From assembly GCF_029893585.1 (NCBI RefSeq), contig NZ_JARXYX010000002.1, positions 248,001-312,000 on the forward strand: a stretch of DNA of 64,000 nucleotides, read 5' to 3'. The stretch is from Streptomyces sp. LBL (GTDB lineage Bacteria; Actinomycetota; Actinomycetes; Streptomycetales; Streptomycetaceae). Position numbers and translations under genes: made by a program. Positions 8,687 through 17,101 of the stretch are shown one piece after another (position 1 is the stretch's first letter; each line of letters begins with the position of its first letter). The notes under the pieces are model-generated. The model ran no database searches and was not told the DNA's origin. It was given only the letters and a program-made list of their open reading frames with translations.

Positions 8687-9541
8687 TCAGGCGAGCAGGC
8701 TCAGGGCGCTGTACCAAAGGGGTCCCGGGTTGAGCCGGTCACCGTGGAGCTTGGACATCTCCTCGAAGAACTCCAGCGGCTCCGGCTTGCCGGCCAGGAG
8801 CCGGATCGCGTCGCGCAGGTACTGCCGGGTCTCGTCCAGGATCTTCGGGTCGTCGGGCAGGTCTGCCTTCTTGTGGCCGGCGACCACGTGGCGCGGATCG
8901 AGTGCGGCGAGCCGGTCGATGCCGTCCAGCCACGCCTGAAGGCCGCCGTCACCGCCTTCGAGCATCATCAGGTGCACGCCGTTGTAGACCACGTCCCCGG
9001 CGACGACGAGACCGATCGACGGCACGTGCAGGACGCTGGAGTCGTCGGTGTCGGTGTGACCGGTCTCGACGGCCCGGAGGACTTGGCCCTCCAGCCGGAA
9101 TCCCTCGGTCGGCACGGGCACGGCGAGGACCGGGGTGTTCTCCGGGACCCCGGGGAAGGTCTTCGCGAACCCCTTGTCCTTGCTCTCCAGTTGGCTGCGC
9201 ATCTGCCGGATGGTGCCCTCGGTGGCGTACACCACGCTGTCGGCGTCGCCGAACCGTTCCAGCAGCGTCGCGGTGCCGAACCAGTGGTCGGGGTGGCCGT
9301 GGGTGACGTAGACGAACGCCAGACGCTTCCCTGAGCGCGCCAAGCCCTCGGCGACCTGCGCGATCTGGGTGTGAGTCAGCGGCGGGTCCACCAGGACCGC
9401 GTCGCGTTCTCCGGTGATCAGGGTGGATGAGATCGGCGAGGACACGATCCCGTCGCCGTTCGGCAGCTGAAGATCGATCTTCCGGGGAACGCCGTCAGAG
9501 ACGAGGACTTCGTAGGACAGTTCGGGCATCTCGATCGTCAT
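8687..9541 (-). CDS. MBL-fold metallo-hydrolase
   Basis: 284 residues of the metallo-beta-lactamase fold. The metal motif is THGHPDHW (HxHxDH), followed by ETGHTDTDDSSVLH (third His), VVAGDVVYNG (bridging Asp) and VVAGHKKAD (last His). Such proteins hydrolyse esters, lactones or thioesters, or act as thiol dioxygenases. It overlaps the upstream MDR gene by four bases (ATGA), so the two are co-translated. The exact substrate is unknown. Confidence 0.88.
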   Translation of the reverse strand: MTIEMPELSYEVLVSDGVPRKIDLQLPNGDGIVSSPISSTLITGERDAVLVDPPLTHTQIAQVAEGLARSGKRLAFVYVTHGHPDHWFGTATLLERFGDADSVVYATEGTIRQMRSQLESKDKGFAKTFPGVPENTPVLAVPVPTEGFRLEGQVLRAVETGHTDTDDSSVLHVPSIGLVVAGDVVYNGVHLMMLEGGDGGLQAWLDGIDRLAALDPRHVVAGHKKADLPDDPKILDETRQYLRDAIRLLAGKPEPLEFFEEMSKLHGDRLNPGPLWYSALSLLA

Positions 9542-10503
9542 GACCGGGCCACCTTGAGCAGGGTCTTTCCGCCGCGGACGACCTGCTCGATCGCCGTATG
9601 GATGTCATCGAGGTCGAACACGGCGCCTAGCGGAACGAACAGGGCTCCGCTCGCGACCAGGGGCGCGGCCTCGCGGATGACGGGGAGCACCTTTGTCGCG
9701 TAGTCGAAATGGCCGGCGAAGAATCCGTGTACCGTCGCGCGCTTGCCGATCAGGGTCAGTGCGTCGACGGACATCGGCTGCCCGGTCGCCGAGGCGTAGC
9801 TGACGAGCGCACCGCCCTCGGACAGCAGGTCGAGCAGGCGGGCGGGAGCGTCGCCGCCCACCGAGTCGACGGCGAGCCCGACCCGGGCATCGCCGATCGC
9901 CGTGCGAACCTCTTCGACCGCCGTCGCGCCGTCGAGGCGGACGATGTCCGCGCCGGCCGCGGTCAGTTCGGCGAACACGGACTCGTCCCGGACGAAGTTG
10001 ATCGTCCGGAATCCGCGGGCCTTCGCCAGGGCGATCAGGGAACGTCCGACGCCGGAGTTCGCGGCGTTCTGCACGATCCAGTCCCCGGGCCTCAGGTCGG
10101 CGTACTCGCTCAGGATCAGACCGGCCGTGGGCGGATTGATGCCCAGCATCGACAACTGCTCGACGCTGCCTTCCGGCAGTCGGAACAGCCCGTCGGCGGG
10201 CAGCAGCAGCCGCTCGCGCCAGGCACCGGCGAGCAGCGGCAGAACCACCAGGTCGCCCGCCGCGAGCGTGTCGACGCCGGGGCCCGCCTCGACAACCCGG
10301 CCGACACCCTCGCTGCCGAGGACCAGCGGGAGCGGTGGCCGCCCGAGCTCGCCCCTGACGACCTTGAGGTCGTGCAGGTTCAGCGGTGAGAACTCGACCG
10401 CGACCTTGACCTCGCCGGCGCCGGGAGCGTTCGGCTCCTGGAGATCGACGACGCGTACGACGTCCTCCGGCTTTCCGAACTGGGTGATCTGGATGGCACG
10501 CAT
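9538..10503 (-). CDS. MDR-family zinc-binding dehydrogenase / quinone oxidoreductase-like protein
   Basis: 321 residues of the medium-chain dehydrogenase family, mitochondrial enoyl reductase-like branch. An N-terminal GroES-like domain (VLGSEGVGRVVEAGPGVDTL) is followed by a Rossmann domain with IVQNAANSGVGRSLIALAKA and GLAVDSVGGDAPARLLDLLS. No structural-zinc Cys cluster is seen, so NADPH:quinone or enoyl reduction is more likely than zinc-dependent alcohol oxidation. It is the first gene of an operon with the MBL protein, and 103 bases separate it from the tetR gene downstream of its promoter side. Confidence 0.85.
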   Translation of the reverse strand: MRAIQITQFGKPEDVVRVVDLQEPNAPGAGEVKVAVEFSPLNLHDLKVVRGELGRPPLPLVLGSEGVGRVVEAGPGVDTLAAGDLVVLPLLAGAWRERLLLPADGLFRLPEGSVEQLSMLGINPPTAGLILSEYADLRPGDWIVQNAANSGVGRSLIALAKARGFRTINFVRDESVFAELTAAGADIVRLDGATAVEEVRTAIGDARVGLAVDSVGGDAPARLLDLLSEGGALVSYASATGQPMSVDALTLIGKRATVHGFFAGHFDYATKVLPVIREAAPLVASGALFVPLGAVFDLDDIHTAIEQVVRGGKTLLKVARS

Positions 10504-10606
10504 GGGGACTCCCGGTGAGAGGCGGCGAGCTCTTCGCCGCAGCCAAACTACACATTTTGCTTATGTCCGTCGCGGTATGTCCGTCGTCGGACGAGAGGGG
10601 GGAATG

Positions 10607-11230
10607 TCAGGGCTGCACGTTCGGTGCGTCCGCCCTGGGGATCAGGTCCAGCGCCTGCCGGGCCGTCTGCCGGAGTGTCGTGGCGTCGACGCCCGCCTTG
10701 GCCATGTTGTCGATGCCCCTGATCACGCTCAGCAGCAGATATCCCAGGGCCGTGGCGTCGGCGTGCTCGGCCACTTCTCCCGCGTCCTGGGCGTCGCGTA
10801 TCGCGGACGCGAGGGCGCCGGCGAGATCCTCGAACGCGCGACGGGCCGTGCCCGCCACCATGTCGTCCTCTCCGGCGCGGTCCGCGGTGACCTTGCTGAG
10901 GAAGCATCCCCGGCGGGGCGACTCGGTCGCGAAGGCGTCGGCGAGTGAGACGACGTAGCGCTCCAGGCGGGCCATCGGCGAGGTGAGCACCGCGTGCGGG
11001 CCCTCCTGTAGCTCCTGGCGGGCCTGGGCGACGAGGCCCTGGCAGTAGTCGGAGAAGACACGCACATAAAGGGAGTGCTTGTTGCCGAACGCCTTGTAGA
11101 TGCTGCCCTTGCCCAGGCCGGTCGCATCCATGAGGTCGTAGGTGGATGTGCCGTCGAATCCGGTGGTCCAGAACCGGTCGCGGACGACATCGAGCACGGT
11201 GGTCTCGTCGAAGCCTCGTTTTCGCCCCAT
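10607..11230 (-). CDS. TetR-family regulator (intact copy)
   Basis: 207 residues. The DNA-binding domain reads TVLDVVRDRFWTTGFDGTST then DLMDATGLGKGSIYKAFGNK; the C-terminal domain has the TetR_C-type RGCFLSKVTADRAGEDD stretch. The ATG at 11230 (MGRKRGF) follows GGTGAGG; an in-frame start 39 bases upstream would place the palindromic operator inside the gene and is unlikely. A decayed second copy of its 5' half lies at 15,600-15,878. It is divergent from the SnoaL-like gene, with operator palindromes between. Confidence 0.9.
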   Translation of the reverse strand: MGRKRGFDETTVLDVVRDRFWTTGFDGTSTYDLMDATGLGKGSIYKAFGNKHSLYVRVFSDYCQGLVAQARQELQEGPHAVLTSPMARLERYVVSLADAFATESPRRGCFLSKVTADRAGEDDMVAGTARRAFEDLAGALASAIRDAQDAGEVAEHADATALGYLLLSVIRGIDNMAKAGVDATTLRQTARQALDLIPRADAPNVQP

Positions 11231-11247
11231 GACCTCACCATACCTCA

Positions 11248-11269
11248 TTGTGGTCCAAGTGGACCACAA
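11248..11269. promoter_or_regulatory. palindromic operator, TetR side (copy 1)
   Basis: Perfect inverted repeat: arms TTGTGGTCC and GGACCACAA around AAGT, 18 bases upstream of the tetR start. The same core GTGGTCC/GGACCAC recurs in the repeat at 11,327-11,380 and in the duplicated segment, so it is the likely binding site of this TetR. Confidence 0.7.
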
Positions 11270-11326
11270 CGGTCGGCAACCCGGCCCTCCGCGCCGGCGT
11301 GGACGGATCGCCCGACGCTCTCCGCC

Positions 11327-11380
11327 TTGTTGACCGACTGGACCACTTCATGCTTTCATTGTGGTCCAGGCAGTCAACAA
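11327..11380. promoter_or_regulatory. long inverted repeat before the SnoaL-like gene (copy 1)
   Basis: Arms TTGTTGACCGACTGGACCAC and GTGGTCCAGGCAGTCAACAA pair at 18 of 20 positions around a 14-base spacer. Each arm contains the GGACCAC/GTGGTCC core of the operator at 11,248. A TTGACC -35-like hexamer lies in the left arm, so a bound repressor would cover the promoter. Confidence 0.6.
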
Positions 11381-11413
11381 AGCCGTGTCGGTCGGCAAAC
11401 CTGAGGAGGACTG

Positions 11414-11792
11414 ATGACTCAGAGCCGAACGAGGACGGAGACGGAGCGGAGCAAGGCCGCCGTCCTCGAGTTCCTGACGACCGCGTTCAACTCGAAGGAC
11501 TTCACCGCGCTGGACCGGTACACCGGCCCGGGCCGGGCTGCGCACGTTCATCGCGGACCTGCCCGACGCCACCCGGTACGAGCCGGGAGCGATCATCGCC
11601 GAGGGAGACCTGGTCATGATCCACGGCAGGTACTCCGGCAGCACCGAGACACCCCTCATGGCGGTCGACATCTTCCGCTTCGAGGAAGGCCTGGTGGTGG
11701 AGCACTGGGACGTCCTGCAGGACGAAGTGCCCGCGAAGGACACAGTGGCGGGCAACCCCATGTTCACCAACCCGCAGGCCGGCCGGGCCTGA
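11414..11792 (+). pseudogene. SnoaL-like (NTF2 fold) protein, disrupted by a 38-base net deletion
   Basis: Starts like the intact copy at 16,062 (MTQSRTRTETER) and is nearly identical at both ends. After GGTAC at 11,521 a 51-base stretch of the intact copy is replaced by 13 bases, a net loss of 38. This removes the LHPDYIQHSPTIPPARAG segment and shifts the frame. The downstream part still encodes the family sequence in another frame to the TGA at 11,792. Not functional as one protein. Confidence 0.85.
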
Positions 11793-11999
11793 GACACCGG
11801 ACCGACGAGGCGGGCGGCACACGCCCCGCGGACCATGCCGGCCAGGGGCTCGACCGCACTTCCTGTTCCAGGGCTGAGGCCCGACCGACACCTGATGCAA
11901 AAGAAAGAGACTGGGGTGCCCCGAGGTTTCCGGACAGGTACTACAGCCGGAGATCTTGAGGGTCGGTGATCGGCGGGATCGGTCGGTGGTGCGCCCAGG

Positions 12000-12232
12000 G
12001 CTGTAGGCGGAGCGGAAGTGGGTCGCCGCGGCGTCGGTAGTGGCTGACCTGGGCTCGGGTCTGGTGTCGAAGCCGAGTTCCACGGCCCACTCGGCGAGGG
12101 TGTCTGCCCACCGCCGCACATTGCCGACGAGCCCCGGTCCGTCCCCGCGGTCGCCGATCACGTTGTAGACGCGCCGGAGCGTCCTCGGGCCGCGACCTGC
12201 GCCGGCGGCCGCCTCGTCGATGATCCGCTCTT
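12000..12232 (-). pseudogene. luciferase-like (LLM) oxidoreductase C-terminal fragment
   Basis: Minus-strand reading gives IIDEAAAGAGRGPRTLRRVY, then VRRWADTLAEWAVELGFDT, which matches the C-terminal end of LLM flavin-dependent oxidoreductases (helix, channel residues and a GFDT strand). No N-terminal domain is nearby and the 3' end is not clean. Remnant, truncated at the end of the duplicated segment. Confidence 0.5.
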
Positions 12233-12301
12233 AGCTAAGCCGAGAAAACAGCCAACTTCATCGCCTCATCTGACCTGAACAACACAACCGAGGAAACACT
12301 C

Positions 12302-12715
12302 ATGCCAATGTTTCACGCCCACCTTCCGGCTCAAAAGTTCTCTAGCGAAGAGAAGCGGGCTCTGGCGGATGCCTTGAATCTCGCTCTTCATGAAGCCATG
12401 GATACACCCATGGATGACCGTTTCGTCATCATCAGTGAGCACAAGGACGATGAATTCTTCATCCATCCGACTTTTCCTGACGTGAAGAGATCCGACAAGC
12501 GCATGATCGTAACGGTGACGACCGGTACGAGCAGGACGGTGGAGCAGAAACGCAAGCTCGCGGAGCTGGTCACCCGATACGCCGTAGAAAAGGTTGGCGT
12601 CAGCCAGGACGATGTCACCCTGATGATGTATGCCATTCCCTTGGAGAACATGAGCTTCGGCGGTGGAAAGCTGGTCTCTGACATCGACCTCTCTATGCCT
12701 TGGGTAAACAAGTAA
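12302..12715 (+). CDS. tautomerase-family protein
   Basis: 137 residues of the 4-oxalocrotonate tautomerase superfamily (fused, MSAD/cis-CaaD-like length). The protein begins MPMFHAHLP, so Pro-1 becomes the catalytic base after Met removal. Two beta-alpha-beta units are visible (FSSEEKRALADALNLALHEA and SRTVEQKRKLAELVTRYAVE), each followed by a DDRFVII or DDVTLMM strand. Codon choice is less GC-biased than in its neighbours, suggesting recent transfer. The substrate is unknown. Confidence 0.8.
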   Translation: MPMFHAHLPAQKFSSEEKRALADALNLALHEAMDTPMDDRFVIISEHKDDEFFIHPTFPDVKRSDKRMIVTVTTGTSRTVEQKRKLAELVTRYAVEKVGVSQDDVTLMMYAIPLENMSFGGGKLVSDIDLSMPWVNK

Positions 12716-12762
12716 GAAGGACGAAGCTGCCCTGTTCTTTGGATCGGGGCAGCGAAAATGAC

Positions 12763-13704
12763 GTGAAATGGAGCCCCACCATATCCCGACAGCAGCGCCA
12801 AGCCCTCGACGCCCTGCACCGCTCCGTCCCGCGCCCCGACACGCAGCCCGCCCCCGCCGAGCTGCGCACCTCGTTCGCCGCGGCCGTGACCCGGCCGGCA
12901 CCGGAAGGCGTCACCACCCGCAGGACCGTCCTGGGCGGGCGGCCCGCCCTGAGCCTGGAGCCGGCCGGAGCGGCAGACCGCGGACGGCTCCTCTACCTCC
13001 ACGGCGGCGGCTACGTCGCCGGCTCACCGGACACCCACACCGGCCTCGCCGGTGAACTCGCCGCCCGCGCCGGACTGCGAGCGACATCGGTGGACTACCG
13101 GCTGGCTCCCGAGCACCCCTTCCCCGCGGCGGTCGACGACGGACTCGCCGCCTACCGCGACCTGCTGGCGACCGGAGCCAATCCACGAGAGATCGTCGTG
13201 GCAGGTGACTCGGCCGGCGGCGGCCTGAGCATCGCCACCCTGCTCGCCGCCCGCGAGGCCGGGCTGCCGCAGCCGGCCGCCGTGGTGGTCTTCTCCCCGT
13301 GGGTCGACCTCACCCTCTCCGGAGAGAGCATGCGCACCAAGGAAGACGCCGACCCATTCGTCACCGCGGCCGGCATGCGCGCGTTCGCGGATCTCTACAT
13401 CGGCTCAGGCAACCGCAACCACCCCCTGGCGAGCCCGGTGTTCGCCGACCTCGCCGGCCTGCCCCCGATACTCGTACAGGTCGGCGCGAACGAGGTGCTC
13501 CTCGACGATGCGGTACGTCTGGCCGCCCGCGCGGGCGCGGCCCAGGTCGAGGCCACGCTGGAGATCGGGCCGGGCCTCCCGCACGTCTACCAGACGGAGC
13601 ACGGGCGTCTCGACGAGGCGGACGCCGCACTCGACCGCGCCGCCCGCTTCCTCGTCAGCCACCTCGGCGCCCTGGCCGACGCCGGTCAGGTACCGGGGCA
13701 CTGA
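12763..13704 (+). CDS. alpha/beta hydrolase, hormone-sensitive-lipase-like esterase
   Basis: About 313 residues. The oxyanion motif is LYLHGGGYVAG, the nucleophile elbow VVAGDSAGGGLS, the acid lies in the VGANEVLLDDA strand (usually D) and the base in GPGLPHVYQ. This is the HSL-type (family IV) esterase pattern. The start is uncertain: GTG at 12,763 is chosen because it clears the tautomerase stop, while a TTG at 12,700 in the same frame overlaps that gene. It probably hydrolyses short acyl esters. Confidence 0.85.
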   Translation: MKWSPTISRQQRQALDALHRSVPRPDTQPAPAELRTSFAAAVTRPAPEGVTTRRTVLGGRPALSLEPAGAADRGRLLYLHGGGYVAGSPDTHTGLAGELAARAGLRATSVDYRLAPEHPFPAAVDDGLAAYRDLLATGANPREIVVAGDSAGGGLSIATLLAAREAGLPQPAAVVVFSPWVDLTLSGESMRTKEDADPFVTAAGMRAFADLYIGSGNRNHPLASPVFADLAGLPPILVQVGANEVLLDDAVRLAARAGAAQVEATLEIGPGLPHVYQTEHGRLDEADAALDRAARFLVSHLGALADAGQVPGH

Positions 13705-13996
13705 GCAGGTGCGCTCCCAACCTCTGGTGGACGGCCACAGGCCAATTGCAGGCTGCTCACATAACTCACGGTGCTCAGACCGGTATTGCGAGCATCCCTG
13801 GTCCGCGTTCAGCAGGACGGGCACCAACGGATCCATCCACGTACACCGATGCCACGACAACGGTCCGTCCGCCTTCGACGACGCCCCCGAGTGAGCGGTG
13901 TGCAGCGTGGAGCTTGCCGGTCAAGTGGGCTGGTGTGCGTGGGCTCCGGGGTGCTCATGCTGGTAGGGGGCGGATGACTCCCGGCAAGGTCATCGG
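13705..13996. other. non-coding stretch between esterase and enoyl-CoA hydratase remnant
   Basis: No frame here shows a recognisable family or a start with a ribosome site. Probably scar DNA between two rearranged segments. Confidence 0.5.
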
Positions 13997-14408
13997 TCAG
14001 CGGGCGCCTTCGCGGTTCGTCAGCACCAGCAGGGCCCTCACCAGGGCGGTCGCCCGACGCGCGAGTTCGAAGCCGCCACCGAAGCAGAGCCCCCCTGGAC
14101 TGCGGCGATGACGGGTACGGGGAGCTGCTCGAAGCGGTTGTACACGTCGAGGTAGCGGTCGAACGTCGCCCGCAGTTCCCGCGCCGTCATGCCTCGCCAT
14201 GCGGTGAAGTCTCCGCCGAAGCTGAAGGCGGGGCCTTCCGCGCGAAGGAGCACGGCGCGGGCCTCGCTGCGCCCAATGTCGGCAACCGCCTCGCCGAGCT
14301 CGTCGATCAGTTGCGCGGTCAGGCGGTTCTGCGGCGGATGGGCGAGGACGATCTCGGCGATCGCGGCCTCGTCCTCCTTGCCGGGCAGGTGTAGGTCAGG
14401 TGCGGCAT
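13997..14408 (-). pseudogene. enoyl-CoA hydratase/isomerase, frameshifted and truncated
   Basis: ATG at 14,408 gives MPHLTYT, then the frame slips by one base. The continuation LPGKEDEAAIAEIVLAHPPQ, then AEGPAFSFGGDFTAWRGM and LPVPVIAAVQGG, is clear crotonase sequence (oxyanion strand and AAVQG motif). A second slip follows, after which LCFGGGFELA appears in a third frame and the gene ends early. At least two frameshifts and no C-terminal half: inactive. It lies six bases after the alpha/beta hydrolase stop, so it was once its operon partner. Confidence 0.75.
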
Positions 14409-14414
14409 GGCCGG

Positions 14415-15317
14415 TCAGTTCTCCTTCGTGAGGTGATCGCGGAACCAGGCCACGGCCGCCCTGGACGCCGTATCGAACTGTGCGATGTAGGGATCGAAAT
14501 GGCCGCCGGGGATCAGTTCGAGCCGCTTGGGCTCGAGTGCCTTCTCGTACGCCGCCAGAGCCAGGTCGGTGACGGTGACGGTGTCGCCGGTGGCGACCAC
14601 CATCAGCAGGGGGGTGGGAGAGACGCGCGCGATCCAGGTGCCGGGCTCGTACATGCGGGCAGCGCGGGTGGAGCGGACCGTCACCTCGTTCTTCCACAGT
14701 CCTTCAGGGACGGGCTGCAGATAGAAGTCGATCGCTTCCTGCGTGCGGTAGGACGCCGGCACCGACGGGTCGGCACTCACCAGGGCCTGGCGGCGCGGAG
14801 GTTCGCCCCGCAGACGGCCTCGTTCGTCCTCGTTGAACGCCTCCTCCAAGGCGGTGGTCGCCTCCGGTGAGATGCGGCGCAGCCCCTGCTCGTAGCCGCT
14901 GATGGTCGGCACCTGCGAGACAACCGCCTTCAGGCGCCGGTCGGTGGCGCCCAGGACGATCGCATGCCCGCCCGCGTAGCTCGTGCCCCACAGGCCGATC
15001 CGGTCGGAGTCCACTTCGTCACGGCTCTCCAAGTAGGTGATCGCTCGCCGCCAGTCGGCGATCTGCTGCCAGGGGTCGATGTCCTGGCGGGGCTCACCGT
15101 CGCTGGCACCGAACCCGCGGTGGTCGTGGACCAGGACCACGAACCCTTCCTCGGCGAAGACCTCCGCGAAGGGCTCGATGCCGTGCTTGGTCGTACCGCC
15201 GTAGCCGTGGGCCATCGTGATCGCCGGGTGAGGCCCCGGGGGCTCGGGCAGGTACAGCGTGCCGCGCAGCGTCACCGCACCCTCGGCCGGGAAGGAGACT
15301 CGTTCTCGCAGGGTCAT
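14415..15317 (-). CDS. alpha/beta hydrolase (dienelactone hydrolase / X-Pro dipeptidase-like)
   Basis: 300 residues. MAHGYGGTTKHG forms the oxyanion region, VHDHRGFGASDGEPR the following strand, GLWGTSYAGGHA the nucleophile elbow (GTSYAG, as in CocE/X-Pro acylases), ATGDTVTV the acid and GGHFDPY the His. The ATG at 15,317 follows CAGGAG. Upstream, TTTACGTACGATAAA at 15,341 looks like a weak palindromic operator. Substrate not predictable. Confidence 0.85.
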   Translation of the reverse strand: MTLRERVSFPAEGAVTLRGTLYLPEPPGPHPAITMAHGYGGTTKHGIEPFAEVFAEEGFVVLVHDHRGFGASDGEPRQDIDPWQQIADWRRAITYLESRDEVDSDRIGLWGTSYAGGHAIVLGATDRRLKAVVSQVPTISGYEQGLRRISPEATTALEEAFNEDERGRLRGEPPRRQALVSADPSVPASYRTQEAIDFYLQPVPEGLWKNEVTVRSTRAARMYEPGTWIARVSPTPLLMVVATGDTVTVTDLALAAYEKALEPKRLELIPGGHFDPYIAQFDTASRAAVAWFRDHLTKEN

Positions 15318-15354
15318 GAAGGGACACTCCTGGGCAGCGATTTACGTACGATAA

Positions 15355-15575
15355 ATGAAAGAGAGTTTCCACGCGTCTCTGGAACGCGAGACCCTCCAGG
15401 GCGCCCGCCACTACGGCGACGCCGGCACCTGTCGCAGAACCGTTTTCGCCTGGCTGGCACGCTACAACACTCGCCGCCGACACTCGGCCAACGGCCACCT
15501 CAGCCCCAACGAATACGAACGCCGACACCGCGCGGCTAAGCTCACGCCCGCCGCGTGATCAACGAAGCGTGTCCA
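15355..15575 (+). mobile_element. IS3-family element, 3' end with transposase C-terminal remnant
   Basis: Codes for the last 67 residues of an IS3-type integrase: ESFHASLERE, then VFAWLARYNTRRRHSANGHL and SPNEYERRH, the classic C-terminal end with the catalytic Glu of the DDE core. The rest of the IS is absent. AAGCGTGTCCACC after the stop resembles an IS3 terminal repeat. It abuts the second copy of the duplicated tetR segment. Confidence 0.8.
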
Positions 15576-15599
15576 CCATCACGGGGGAAGGCCCGTAGG

Positions 15600-15878
15600 C
15601 GAGTGAGACGACGTAGCGCTGCAGGCGGGCCATCGGCGAGGTGAGCACCGCGTGCGGGCCCTCCTGCAGCTCTTCGCGGGCCTGGGCGACGAGGTCCTGG
15701 CAGTAGTGCGCACACAAAGGTCGTGCTTGTTGCCGAACGCCTTGTAGATGCTGCCTATGCCCAGGCCGGTCGCTTCCATGAGGTCGTAGGTGGATGTGCC
15801 GTCGAATCCGGTGATCCAGAACCGGTCGCGGACGACATCGAGCACGGTGGTCTCGTCGAAGCCTCGTTTTCGCCCCAT
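15600..15878 (-). pseudogene. tetR copy 2, truncated and frameshifted
   Basis: The 5' part matches the regulator at 10,607-11,230 closely (MGRKRGFDETTVLDVVRDRF, DLMEATGLGIGSIYKAFGNK). A small deletion near 15,710 shifts the frame in the fourth helix region, and the duplicated DNA ends at 15,600, so the ligand-binding domain is missing. Inactive as a repressor. Confidence 0.85.
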
Positions 15879-15895
15879 GACCTCACCATACCTCA

Positions 15896-15917
15896 TTGTG
15901 GTCCAAGTGGACCACAA
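15896..15917. promoter_or_regulatory. palindromic operator (copy 2)
   Basis: Same TTGTGGTCC / AAGT / GGACCACAA palindrome as at 11,248, unchanged although the adjacent tetR copy has decayed. Confidence 0.65.
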
Positions 15918-15974
15918 TGGTCGGCAACCCGGCCCTCCATGCCGGCACGGAGGGATCGCCCGACGCTCCTCATC

Positions 15975-16028
15975 TTGTTGACCGAATGGACCATTTCATG
16001 TTTCCGTTGTGGTCCAGTTAGTCAACAA
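15975..16028. promoter_or_regulatory. long inverted repeat before the intact SnoaL-like gene (copy 2)
   Basis: Arms TTGTTGACCGAATGGACCAT and GTGGTCCAGTTAGTCAACAA pair at 16 of 20 positions around a 14-base spacer, 34 bases before the start codon at 16,062. It keeps the TTGACC hexamer. Confidence 0.55.
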
Positions 16029-16061
16029 AGCCGCGTCAGTCGGCAAACCTGTGGAGAACTG

Positions 16062-16478
16062 ATGACTCAGAGCCGAACGAGGACGGAGACGGAGCGGAAC
16101 AAGGCCGCCGTCCTCGAGTTCCTGACGACCGCGTTCAACTCGAAGGACTTCACCGCGCTGGACCGGTACCTGCACCCCGACTACATCCAGCACAGCCCGA
16201 CCATCCCGCCGGCCAGGGCCGGGCTGCGCCAGTTCATCGCGGACCTGCCCGACGCCACCCGGTACGAGCCGGGAGCGATCATCGCCGAGGGAGACCTGGT
16301 CATGATCCACGGCAGGTACTCCGGCAGCACCGAGACACCCCTCATGGCGGTCGACATCTTCCGCTTCGAGGAAGGCCTGGTGGTGGAGCACTGGGACGTC
16401 CTGCAGGACGAAGTGCCCGCGAAGGACACAGTGGCGGGCAACCCCATGTTCACCAACCCGCAGGCCGGCCGGGCCTGA
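16062..16478 (+). CDS. SnoaL-like polyketide-cyclase/NTF2-fold protein (intact copy)
   Basis: 138 residues with the ester-cyclase pattern: KAAVLEFLTTAFNSKDFTAL, YLHPDYIQHSP, a central FIADLPDATRYEPGAIIAEG, then DLVMIHGRYSG and VVEHWDVLQDEV ending NPMF. The HWDV/NPMF tail is typical of SnoaL-like proteins of oxidative or detoxification operons. The start has GTGGAG eight bases upstream. It leads a three-gene run with a second NTF2-fold protein and a flavodoxin-like protein. Confidence 0.88.
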   Translation: MTQSRTRTETERNKAAVLEFLTTAFNSKDFTALDRYLHPDYIQHSPTIPPARAGLRQFIADLPDATRYEPGAIIAEGDLVMIHGRYSGSTETPLMAVDIFRFEEGLVVEHWDVLQDEVPAKDTVAGNPMFTNPQAGRA

Positions 16479-16611
16479 GGCACCGGACCGACGAGGCGGG
16501 CGGCACGCGCCCCGCGGGCCACGCCGGCCAGGGGCTCGACCGCACTTCCCGTTCCAGGGCTGAGGCCCGACCGACACCTGATGCACACGAGAGAGACAAA
16601 GGACAAGGACG

Positions 16612-17028
16612 ATGACAACCGACACGCAGACCCCGCGGACCGTGGCCAAGAAGTTCGTGGAGCGCCTCGCAAAGCATGACCCCGACGGCATCCAGGAACT
16701 GTTCGCCGAGGAGATCGACTGGCACGTCCCCGGCAGCGACGCGCTGCCCTGGACCGGGCGCCGTACCCGCCGGGAGGAGGTCGCACCGTACTTCACCACG
16801 ATGTGGTCGCACTTCGCGCCCGGCAAGAGCAAGGCCGTACTGGAGCGCGTCATCGTCGACGGTGGTGACGTGGCGCTGCTGGCGGTCTTCACACACACCG
16901 TCGCGGCCAATGGCAAGGAGTTCACCACACCGACGGCCATACACCTGACGGTCGAGGACGGCCGGATCGTTCGCCTGCACCAGTACGAGGACACCCTGAC
17001 CGTCGCCGAGGCGTTCAACGCCGGCTGA
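16612..17028 (+). CDS. nuclear transport factor 2 family (SnoaL-like) protein
   Basis: 138 residues: VAKKFVERLAKHDPDGIQEL, FAEEIDWHVPGSDALPWTG, EEVAPYFTTMWSHFAPG and a C-terminal LTVEDGRIVRLHQYEDTLTV strand pair. The cone-shaped NTF2 fold binds small ligands; catalysis cannot be assumed. AAAGGACAAGGA precedes the ATG. Co-directional with the gene before (134 bases) and the flavodoxin-like gene after. Confidence 0.85.
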   Translation: MTTDTQTPRTVAKKFVERLAKHDPDGIQELFAEEIDWHVPGSDALPWTGRRTRREEVAPYFTTMWSHFAPGKSKAVLERVIVDGGDVALLAVFTHTVAANGKEFTTPTAIHLTVEDGRIVRLHQYEDTLTVAEAFNAG

Positions 17029-17101
17029 GCAAAGAGTACTCAAGGGCCCCGCGGCCCGGATCCCGCGCGGCCCGACATGCACATCCGAAGGAGCAAGTAA
17101 C

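Larger units (their letters stand above)
10939..11913. repeat. segmental duplication, copy 1
   Basis: About 0.97 kb, from GCGAGTGAGACGACG inside tetR through the SnoaL-like gene to CCGACACCTGATGCA, recurs at 15,600-16,594 with scattered substitutions and small deletions. Both copies have the same orientation. Confidence 0.85.
15600..16594. repeat. segmental duplication, copy 2
   Basis: Direct repeat of 10,939-11,913; here the SnoaL-like gene is intact and tetR is broken. Confidence 0.85.

Noticed and set aside
11414..11959. 181-codon frame as an intact protein
   Set aside because: Comparison with the copy at 16,062 shows a 38-base net deletion and frameshift.
13705..13996. Possible small ORFs after the esterase
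   Set aside because: No frame has both a ribosome site and protein-like composition.
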